Source: Muribaculaceae bacterium (GTDB lineage Bacteria; Bacteroidota; Bacteroidia; Bacteroidales; Muribaculaceae). Taken from it: DNA of 6,014 bases. Shown piece by piece: positions 1 through 4,178 of the stretch. The notes beneath the pieces were generated by a model. It was not told where the DNA came from. It did no database searches and saw only the letters and a program-made list of their open reading frames with translations. The stretch covers positions 1 to 6,014 of the forward strand of contig VSPF01000161.1 of the NCBI GenBank assembly GCA_009775195.1. Direction: 5' to 3'. Each line of letters opens with the position of its first letter. Position 1 is the stretch's first letter. The position numbers and the translations under genes are program-made.

Positions 1-1499
1 TGCCCGCATACTTCAACGCCTCGCAGCGCCAGGCCACCAAGGAAGCCGGCGAGATAGCCGGTCTCAACGTTCGCCGTATCGTCAACGAGCCTACCGCAGC
101 CGCACTTGCCTACGGCCTCGACAAGTCTGACAAAGACATGAAGATTGCCGTCTTCGACCTCGGTGGCGGTACATTCGATATCTCTATCCTCGAGCTGGGC
201 GACGGCGTATTTGAGGTAAAATCGACAAACGGCGATACCCACCTCGGCGGCGACGACTTCGACCACGTGATTATCGACTACCTGGCCGACACCTTCCTCG
301 GTAAAGAAGGCATCGACCTGCGAAAGGACGCCATGGCACTCCAGCGCCTCAAAGACGCTGCCGAGAAGGCCAAAATCGAGCTTTCGAGCGCGACCTCTAC
401 CGAAATCAACCTACCCTATATCACCGCTCAGAACGGCGAACCCAAGCACCTGCAGATGACCCTGACACGTGCAAAATTCGAGCAGCTTGCCGACAAGCTC
501 ATCCACGCCACCCTCAAACCGTGCGAAGACGCCCTGCGCGATGCCGGCCTCAAGGCTTCAGACATCGACGAAGTCATCCTCGTTGGTGGTTCGACCCGTA
601 TCCCTGCCATCCAGGAACAGGTACAGAAATTCTTCGGCAAGACACCCTCTAAGGGCGTCAACCCCGACGAAGTCGTTGCCATCGGTGCTGCCATCCAGGG
701 CGGTGTCCTCTCGGGCGACGTGAAAGACGTGCTCCTTCTCGACGTCGTGCCTCTGAGCGTAGGTATCGAGACCCTCGGTGGCGTGATGACCAAGCTTATC
801 GAGGCCAACACCACAATTCCTACCCGCAAGAGCGAGACCTTCTCTACCGCAGCCGACAACCAGCCTTCTGTAGAAATCAACGTCCTCCAGGGCGAACGCC
901 CCATGGCTAAGGACGACAAACTCCTTGGCAAGTTCCATCTCGACGGCATCGCTCCCGCACCCCGTGGCATACCTCAAATCGAAGTAACATTCGAAATCGA
1001 TGCCAACGGCATCCTCAACGTGTCGGCCAAAGATAAAGCCACCGGCAAAGAGCAGAGCATCCGCATCGAGGCATCGAGCGGCCTTACCGACGCCGAAATC
1101 AAACGTATGAAAGACGAGGCAGCTGCCAACGCCGAGGCCGACGCACGCGAAAAAGAACGTGCCGACAAACTCAACCAGGCCGACGCCATCATCTTCCAGA
1201 CCGAGAAACAGCTCAGCGAACTCGGTGACAAGATTCCTGCCGACAAACGCAGCGCCATCGAGGCAGCTGTCGCCAAACTCAAAGAGGCTCACAAGAACGC
1301 CGACATCGCCGGTATCGACGCAGCTATCAAGGAAATCGAGACAACCTTCGGTGCCGCCCAGCAGGACATCCTCAATGCCCAGGCACAGGCCCAGCAGGCC
1401 CAGCAGCAAGCCGGCGCCCAAGGCGGTTACACCAACGGTGCCCAAGGCGGCAACCCCGACGACCACGTAACCGACGTCGACTTCGAGGAAGTGAAGTAA
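1..1499 (+). CDS. dnaK: Chaperone protein DnaK (Hsp70), 5'-truncated by window edge
   Basis: This is the ATP-dependent cytosolic Hsp70 chaperone that works with DnaJ and GrpE. The frame is open from base 3, so the first ATG (138) is internal. About 498 residues are visible and roughly 140 N-terminal ones lie outside, matching the family's usual ~635-640. In fragment numbering, residues 1-45 cover the PAYFN...QRQATK and NEPTAAALAYG blocks. DLGGGTFD (phosphate 2) is at 52-59, GGSTRIP (adenosine motif) at 195-201 and the interdomain linker DVLLLDV at 242-248. The beta-sandwich substrate-binding domain, helical lid and a Gln/Ala/Gly-rich disordered tail follow, ending in the conserved EEVK. No frameshift or missing motif is seen. 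It is followed after 21 bp by its own terminator, so it ends its transcription unit; its upstream neighbour and promoter are not visible. Identification is essentially certain. Confidence 0.98.
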   Translation, partial: PAYFNASQRQATKEAGEIAGLNVRRIVNEPTAAALAYGLDKSDKDMKIAVFDLGGGTFDISILELGDGVFEVKSTNGDTHLGGDDFDHVIIDYLADTFLGKEGIDLRKDAMALQRLKDAAEKAKIELSSATSTEINLPYITAQNGEPKHLQMTLTRAKFEQLADKLIHATLKPCEDALRDAGLKASDIDEVILVGGSTRIPAIQEQVQKFFGKTPSKGVNPDEVVAIGAAIQGGVLSGDVKDVLLLDVVPLSVGIETLGGVMTKLIEANTTIPTRKSETFSTAADNQPSVEINVLQGERPMAKDDKLLGKFHLDGIAPAPRGIPQIEVTFEIDANGILNVSAKDKATGKEQSIRIEASSGLTDAEIKRMKDEAAANAEADAREKERADKLNQADAIIFQTEKQLSELGDKIPADKRSAIEAAVAKLKEAHKNADIAGIDAAIKEIETTFGAAQQDILNAQAQAQQAQQQAGAQGGYTNGAQGGNPDDHVTDVDFEEVK

Positions 1500-1520
1500 A
1501 TCCCCAAAATAAACGATAAG

Positions 1521-1554
1521 AATGGAGCACCCCCGGCTGTGCTCCATTTTTTTT
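1521..1554 (+). terminator. Intrinsic (Rho-independent) terminator of dnaK
   Basis: The 10-bp arms AATGGAGCAC (1521-1530) and GTGCTCCATT (1539-1548) pair perfectly around an 8-base loop. The 3' arm runs straight into eight consecutive T (1547-1554). This is a textbook stem plus U-tract 21 bp after the dnaK stop, insulating the accessory genes from dnaK transcription. Confidence 0.93.
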
Positions 1555-1598
1555 GCTATCAAGTAAGCAATTATCTTTTATATTTTCCCGATTTTTGC

Positions 1599-1617
1599 TA
1601 ACTTTGGCGTTGAATAA
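1599..1617 (+). promoter_or_regulatory. Bacteroidota-type promoter (-7 box and start region) for the DUF6398 gene
   Basis: TAACTTTG at 1599-1606 matches the Bacteroidota primary-sigma -7 consensus TAnnTTTG exactly. It lies 27 bp before the ATG at 1634, which predicts a very short leader. The expected -33 TTTG is poor: only a T-rich TTTTA is seen near 1576-1580. The 19 bases 1599-1617 are repeated exactly at 3260-3278 upstream of another accessory gene. The leader has no convincing Shine-Dalgarno, only A-rich sequence, as is usual for this phylum. Confidence 0.72.
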
Positions 1618-1633
1618 TAAAGAACTGTAAAGA

Positions 1634-2035
1634 ATGGATAAGATAGAAATTAAGGCGAGAGAGGACGAGGTTGTCAGAATGGTAACTACCTTCTGTAATG
1701 AGAAGATTGATGCAGAATATGCATCGCTTTGTGAGAAAATGGTACGGAAACTGGGTCGTAAGAGAGCGAACCCTCTTGAACGTGGCCGGCTGGAAATATG
1801 GGCTGCTGCTGTGGTGTATACAGTTGCAACGATGAATTTTCTATTCGATAAATCATTTAAGCCCTATTTGCCATTATCTGAGATACATGACTATTTTGGC
1901 ACCTCTTCATCTACAGTCTCGCAGAAAGCCGGACAAATACGCACCATGCTCAAATTAAAGCGTTATTGGGACCCGGATTTCTCTACGGCAGACATGGCTG
2001 CAAGTAATCCACTCGACATATTCTTTTTACTGTAA
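1634..2035 (+). CDS. DUF6398-type small protein, function unknown
   Basis: A 133-residue cytosolic protein with no signal peptide or membrane segment. The layout matches what I recall of DUF6398: an N-terminal helix with FCNEKIDAEYASLC (residues ~20-34), a KLGRKR..PLERGR basic stretch (~39-52), a hydrophobic helix AAAVVYTVATMNFLFD (~57-72), then a likely helix-turn-helix around SEIHDYFGTSSSTVSQKAGQIR (~82-103), ending in NPLDIFFLL. The SSTVSQKA..IR pattern resembles a recognition helix, so nucleic-acid binding is possible but unproven. The start is chosen because a -7 box lies 27 bp upstream. Codon use is more AT-rich than dnaK, suggesting later acquisition. Its length equals the core domain, so it appears complete. 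Function is not known; the family name is from memory without a profile search. Confidence 0.8.
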   Translation: MDKIEIKAREDEVVRMVTTFCNEKIDAEYASLCEKMVRKLGRKRANPLERGRLEIWAAAVVYTVATMNFLFDKSFKPYLPLSEIHDYFGTSSSTVSQKAGQIRTMLKLKRYWDPDFSTADMAASNPLDIFFLL

Positions 2036-2183
2036 ATTTTATGCGTAAAAGATTGTTCATCTTAAGGAACGTATCGTAAACAAGTATGACAAATATGAAT
2101 AACACTGGAGAAATTTGAGCTGAAAAGCACTGTCATATACTTTCTTAGCACTTTGACTTGACTACGCATATTTAAACTACCCT

Positions 2184-3206
2184 ATGCCCAAGAAATTAGA
2201 AATACGAAATAGCACGGCTGAGTTCCTGATTTTTCAGGTTGAAGGAAAAGAATCTGGTGTGCAGGTCGTGTACCAAGCCGAAACCATTTGGTGCACGCAG
2301 AAGGCTATGGCAGAACTGTTTGATTGCTCAACTGACAATATTGGGCTGCACCTTAAGAATATATTTAAAAGTGGTGAACTTCAAGAAAATTCAGTTACCG
2401 AGAAAATCTCGGCAACTGCTTCCGATGGTAAAAACTATTTGACGAAATTTTACAATCTCGATGCCATTATAAGTGTAGGGTATCGCGTTAACAGCACTCG
2501 CGCCACACAGTTCAGACAGTGGTGTACTTTCATTTTGCGTCAGTTTGCTATCCGTGGCTATGTGATTGACAAAAAGCGCATGGAGAACGGTGCGTTCCTA
2601 AACATCGACTATTTCGAGCATCTATTAGCTGAGATACGTGAAATTCGCCTCAGTGAACGACGTTTCTATCAGAAGCTAACTGACATCTACGCTACTGCAA
2701 TAGACTACAACCGGGATGCGCCCACGACCAGACTGTTCTTCAAGAAGATTCAGAACAAGATGCACTATGCCACGCATGGTCATACTGCCGCCGAGCTTAT
2801 TGTTGAGCGTGCTAACGCCGAGAAAGAACACATGGGTCTGACAACTTGGGAGAACGCGCCCGAAGGGAAAATTGTGAAAACCGATGTCAGCATTGCCAAA
2901 AACTACCTCAAAGGCAATGAACTTGAAATCATGGGGCGCCTTGTCAATGCCGTCCTCGATATGGCAGAACTTATGGCTAAACGTCACATCCCCATGACAA
3001 TGGAAGACTGGGCAAAACGCATCGATATGATTCTCGAAGCAACAGACAATGCTGTCCTGCAAGATGCCGGAAAAATAACAGCTGAATTTGCCAAAACCTT
3101 CGCCGAGTCAGAGTTCGAAAAATACCGCATCGTCCAAGACCGTCTCTTCGAATCCGACTTCGACCGCTTCAACAACGACAACATTCTCCCATTAGATATA
3201 GAGTAA
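2184..3206 (+). CDS. RhuM family protein (virulence RhuM/PF13310-type), intact
   Basis: A 340-residue soluble protein of the RhuM family, named after a Salmonella SPI-3 gene and common in accessory and prophage-like islands; its biochemical role is unsettled. The N-terminal half holds a DNA-binding-like block, TIWCTQKAMAELFDCSTDN (34-52), and the hallmark FYNLDAIISVGYRVNS..ATQFRQW (89-113). A long helical part follows (AEIREIRLSERRFYQKLTDIYA, 149-170; HYATHGHTAAELIVERA, 194-210). The C-terminal half carries KNYLKGNELEIMGRLVNAVLDMAE and RHIPMTMEDWAKRID (239-281) and ends with EFEKYRIVQDRLFESDFDRF (310-329). Length and block order look full-length. ATG 2184 is kept because homologues I recall begin with a similar EIRNSTAEF stretch. 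No clear Shine-Dalgarno or -7 box is seen upstream. A short remnant of a second RhuM-like gene lies at 3818-3853. The family is recognised confidently, the function is not. Confidence 0.9.
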   Translation: MPKKLEIRNSTAEFLIFQVEGKESGVQVVYQAETIWCTQKAMAELFDCSTDNIGLHLKNIFKSGELQENSVTEKISATASDGKNYLTKFYNLDAIISVGYRVNSTRATQFRQWCTFILRQFAIRGYVIDKKRMENGAFLNIDYFEHLLAEIREIRLSERRFYQKLTDIYATAIDYNRDAPTTRLFFKKIQNKMHYATHGHTAAELIVERANAEKEHMGLTTWENAPEGKIVKTDVSIAKNYLKGNELEIMGRLVNAVLDMAELMAKRHIPMTMEDWAKRIDMILEATDNAVLQDAGKITAEFAKTFAESEFEKYRIVQDRLFESDFDRFNNDNILPLDIE

Positions 3207-3226
3207 GCGTAGTGGAGATGCTTACT
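3202..3226 (+). terminator. Weak terminator-like hairpin after the RhuM gene
   Basis: AGTAAGC (3202-3208) and GCTTACT (3220-3226) form a perfect 7-bp inverted repeat with an 11-base loop, overlapping the RhuM stop codon. It is followed only by ATTTCAAATTT, so the U-tract is poor. It may be a modest terminator or 3'-end stabiliser; chance cannot be excluded. Confidence 0.35.
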
Positions 3227-3234
3227 ATTTCAAA

Positions 3235-3278
3235 TTTGAGGTTGGTTGAGACTTTTTCGTAACTTTGGCGTTGAATAA
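3235..3278 (+). promoter_or_regulatory. Bacteroidota-type promoter for the small-protein/zeta-like operon
   Basis: TTTG at 3235-3238 (-33 element), a 21-base spacer, then TAACTTTG at 3260-3267 (-7 element) fits the Bacteroidota promoter pattern well. Start codon 3293 lies 25 bp beyond the -7 box, so the leader is short and A-rich. Bases 3260-3278 are identical to 1599-1617 upstream of the DUF6398 gene. Confidence 0.78.
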
Positions 3279-3292
3279 GAAAAGATTATACT

Positions 3293-3508
3293 ATGTCGGA
3301 AGAGCAGATGAATAGTTATCGACTCACGTCGATGGAGGAGCCGGGCGACGAGCGCATGGCTCAGATTATGCGTGAGGTCGCCGAGGATGTACGCGAAAGC
3401 ACCCGCCGCGCAGCCGAGCGTGTGGCAGCCGGGATAGAGGCTGCCTCGCATGAGGCCCGTGCAAGAGTTGAAGAAACCTTAAACAGGCTTCGCAATGGCG
3501 GCAAGTGA
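3293..3508 (+). CDS. Small charged helical protein, likely antitoxin partner of the zeta-like gene
   Basis: A 71-residue protein rich in Glu, Arg and Ala. It starts MSEEQMNSYRLTSMEEPGDE, then forms one long predicted amphipathic helix (about 20-67: ERMAQIM..VAEDVRES..RAAERVAAGIEAA...ARARVEETLNRLR), with no membrane segment or signal peptide. The YRLTSMxEPxDE opening is what I recall from small ORFs directly upstream of zeta-type kinases in Bacteroidales. Its last 14 bases overlap the ATG of the zeta-like gene at 3495, a layout typical of translationally coupled toxin-antitoxin pairs. A good -33/-7 promoter lies upstream. Antitoxin function is inferred from position, size and composition. Because the partner is broken, this gene would now be an orphan antitoxin. 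It shows no lesion. Confidence 0.72.
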   Translation: MSEEQMNSYRLTSMEEPGDERMAQIMREVAEDVRESTRRAAERVAAGIEAASHEARARVEETLNRLRNGGK

Positions 3509-3812
3509 AAATCGCCCTGTCCTGATAGTGATTGCCGGGCCCAATGGGTCGGGCAAGACTTTTGTGACTTCAAAGATTCTGCATCATGAATGGCTGGAAG
3601 ATTAGGAATATATCAATCCCGACAATGTTGCCCGAGATGTATTTGGCGACTGGAACAATCAGGAGTCTATTCTGAAAGCCGCAAACTATTGCAATGAGTG
3701 GAGAGAAAGATGTCTTATTGCACGAAAAAGTCATATCTTTGAGACTGTGATGTCGGCTCCCGATAAGGTTGATTACATTCTCAGAGCGAAGGAAGCCGGA
3801 TTCGTAACTTGA
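3495..3812 (+). pseudogene. Zeta-toxin-like P-loop kinase, broken (internal TAG and 3' truncation)
   Basis: From ATG 3495 the frame reads MAASENRPVLIVIAGPNGSG..., with a Walker A motif AGPNGSGKT at residues 14-22. An in-frame TAG (3603-3605) interrupts codon 37. The same frame then continues for 68 codons with family-typical blocks: YINPDNVARDVFGDWN (39-54), KSHIFETVMSAPDKVDYI (78-95) and LRAKEAGF (96-103). It stops at TGA 3810-3812 just where homologues go on with a FF-G---P-type strand and the C-terminal half. Zeta kinases phosphorylate UDP-N-acetylglucosamine, while relatives in this lineage are annotated only as AAA or zeta-family ATPases, so the substrate is uncertain. The nonsense codon and the loss of roughly the last 90-100 residues make it non-functional. 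The surviving frame after TAG suggests the nonsense change is recent relative to, or independent of, the truncation. No frameshift is needed to join the two parts. Confidence 0.85.
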
Positions 3813-3817
3813 GATGC

Positions 3818-3856
3818 TAAAATCCCGATGCCATAATCAGTGCCGGATATCGCGAG
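3818..3856 (+). pseudogene. Remnant of a second RhuM-like gene
   Basis: Bases 3818-3853 align without gaps to 2451-2486 of the intact RhuM gene at 29 of 36 positions. They read stop-N-P-D-A-I-I-S-A-G-Y-R against Y-N-L-D-A-I-I-S-V-G-Y-R, and most differences are at third codon positions. The frame differs from that of the zeta-like gene just upstream, and similarity ends by about 3856. It is therefore a short scar of a RhuM-family gene joined to the truncated kinase, not a gene. Bases 3857-3908, up to the palindromic element, show nothing I recognise. Confidence 0.62.
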
Positions 3857-3908
3857 AGCTGCATGGATTTGTTGTGTTGGGTTGAAGAGGGCGTATTCGG
3901 CGTCGGTT

Positions 3909-3928
3909 TTAACGAGGGTGTGTCAAAA
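3909..3928 (+). repeat. Left terminal inverted repeat
   Basis: TTAACGAGGGTGTGTCAAAA is perfectly inverted at 4155-4174. Pairing ends outside it: 3908 is T where A would be needed opposite 4175. The GGGTGTGTCAAAA-type tip resembles insertion-sequence ends in composition, but I cannot name the family from it. Confidence 0.9.
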
Positions 3929-3934
3929 TAATAA

Positions 3935-3949
3935 GTCGTCGGAGACGAC
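3935..3949 (+). repeat. Hairpin 1 (left arm): GTCGTC-GGA-GACGAC
   Basis: A perfect 6-bp stem with a GGA triloop, followed by G and then TTTTT (3951-3955), which makes it terminator-like on the plus strand. Its mirror partner is 4124-4138. Relative to the partner's reverse complement (GTCCTC-GGA-GAGGAC), one G-C pair has become C-G with pairing kept. Confidence 0.85.
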
Positions 3950-3963
3950 GTTTTTGTGGTTAA

Positions 3964-3983
3964 CCCCACCATTATTGGTGGGG
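3964..3983 (+). repeat. Hairpin 2 (left arm): 7-bp stem with ATTATT loop
   Basis: CCCCACC (3964-3970) and GGTGGGG (3977-3983) enclose ATTATT. It directly follows, and overlaps by two bases, the palindrome GGTTAACC (3958-3965). The mirror hairpin 4092-4109, read in reverse complement, keeps the ATTATT loop and swaps the closing C-G pair to G-C. Confidence 0.85.
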
Positions 3984-4008
3984 ACTGACTGAAATCTCTA
4001 AGAGAAAA

Positions 4009-4023
4009 GACCTCGGAGAGGTC
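4009..4023 (+). repeat. Hairpin 3 (left of centre): GACCTC-GGA-GAGGTC
   Basis: A perfect 6-bp stem with GGA triloop. Its mirror 4051-4065, in reverse complement, is ATCCTC-GGA-GAGGAT: the two outer base pairs both differ and both remain paired. The core TCGGAGA is shared by all four triloop hairpins of the element. Confidence 0.85.
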
Positions 4024-4050
4024 GCAAACGGCATATTCCCAGCCGATTGC
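4024..4050 (+). repeat. Central stem-loop and symmetry centre of the element
   Basis: GCAAACGGC (4024-4032) pairs with GCCGATTGC (4042-4050) at 8 of 9 positions around a 9-base loop. Its midpoint, 4037, is the axis about which the other hairpins are mirrored. Confidence 0.7.
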
Positions 4051-4065
4051 ATCCTCTCCGAGGAT
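4051..4065 (+). repeat. Hairpin 4 (right of centre): ATCCTC-TCC-GAGGAT
   Basis: A perfect 6-bp stem with a TCC triloop, the reverse-complement counterpart of 4009-4023. It directly abuts the central stem, as its partner does on the other side. Confidence 0.85.
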
Positions 4066-4091
4066 TATTATTGTATTGATTCCACGACTAC

Positions 4092-4109
4092 CCCACGAAT
4101 AATCGTGGG
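4092..4109 (+). repeat. Hairpin 5 (right arm): CCCACGA-ATAA-TCGTGGG
   Basis: A perfect 7-bp stem, mirror of 3964-3983. The second GGTTAACC palindrome (4108-4115) overlaps its last two bases, on the outer side exactly as in the left arm. Confidence 0.85.
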
Positions 4110-4123
4110 TTAACCATGGCATT

Positions 4124-4138
4124 GTCCTCTCCGAGGAC
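4124..4138 (+). repeat. Hairpin 6 (right arm): GTCCTC-TCC-GAGGAC
   Basis: A perfect 6-bp stem with TCC triloop, mirror of 3935-3949. Sixteen bases separate it from the right terminal repeat, against six on the left; this is the only clear break in the symmetry. Confidence 0.85.
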
Positions 4139-4154
4139 TCTTATAAATTATCCT

Positions 4155-4174
4155 TTTTGACACACCCTCGTTAA
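4155..4174 (-). repeat. Right terminal inverted repeat
   Basis: The exact reverse complement of 3909-3928, ending in TTAA (4171-4174). Only TAAA separates it from the complement of the receptor's stop codon at 4179-4181, so the insertion left that gene's reading frame intact. Confidence 0.9.
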
Positions 4175-4178
4175 TAAA

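Larger units (their letters stand above)
3909..4174. mobile_element. Non-coding palindromic element (MITE-like) with terminal inverted repeats and TTAA flanks
   Basis: A perfect 20-bp inverted repeat bounds the interval: TTAACGAGGGTGTGTCAAAA at 3909-3928 and its reverse complement at 4155-4174. The outermost TTAA is self-complementary, so it is best read as a 4-bp target duplication around a 258-bp element (3913-4170) with 16-bp termini. The inside is a mirror series of hairpins centred near 4037: 3935-3949 faces 4124-4138, the GGTTAACC at 3958-3965 faces that at 4108-4115, 3964-3983 faces 4092-4109, and 4009-4023 faces 4051-4065, around a central stem 4024-4050. Distances from the centre agree within a base or so, except for ~10 extra bases next to the right terminus. 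No transposase fits, so movement would need a partner enzyme in trans. It sits 4 bp past the receptor stop codon and between converging genes, so it could serve as a bidirectional terminator. The parent family is not identified. Confidence 0.78.

Noticed and set aside
1397..1456. Short direct repeats (GCCCAAGGCGG twice, CAGGCCCAGCAG-type runs) near the dnaK 3' end
   Set aside because: They encode the Gln/Ala/Gly-rich disordered tail usual in DnaK proteins and need no other explanation.
558..1562. Long minus-strand open frame antisense to dnaK (334 codons)
   Set aside because: DnaK is unmistakable on the plus strand. GC-rich coding DNA often leaves a long antisense frame; this one has Gly/Leu/Val-rich low-information sequence and crosses the dnaK terminator.
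2040..2170. 8-bp inverted repeat TATGCGTA (2040-2047) and TACGCATA (2163-2170) bounding the gap before the RhuM gene
   Set aside because: Only 8 bp, with no target duplication or internal structure. It could arise by chance in a 148-bp AT-rich gap.
3780..3922. Minus-strand frame reading KTDAEYALFNPTQQIHAAL across 3854-3910
   Set aside because: It looks protein-like but is short, crosses the zeta/RhuM-scrap junction and the left terminal repeat, and matches no family I can name. No start or Shine-Dalgarno supports it.
3817..4122. Minus-strand open frame of 101 codons across the palindromic element
   Set aside because: It spans the RhuM scrap, the left terminal repeat and most hairpins. The hairpin arms differ by compensatory swaps instead of synonymous changes, and no domain is recognisable. 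It is most likely open by chance.
3909..4174. CRISPR array or att site as explanation for the repeats
   Set aside because: The repeats are inverted and mirror-arranged with no regular unique spacers, and no integrase or tRNA is present.
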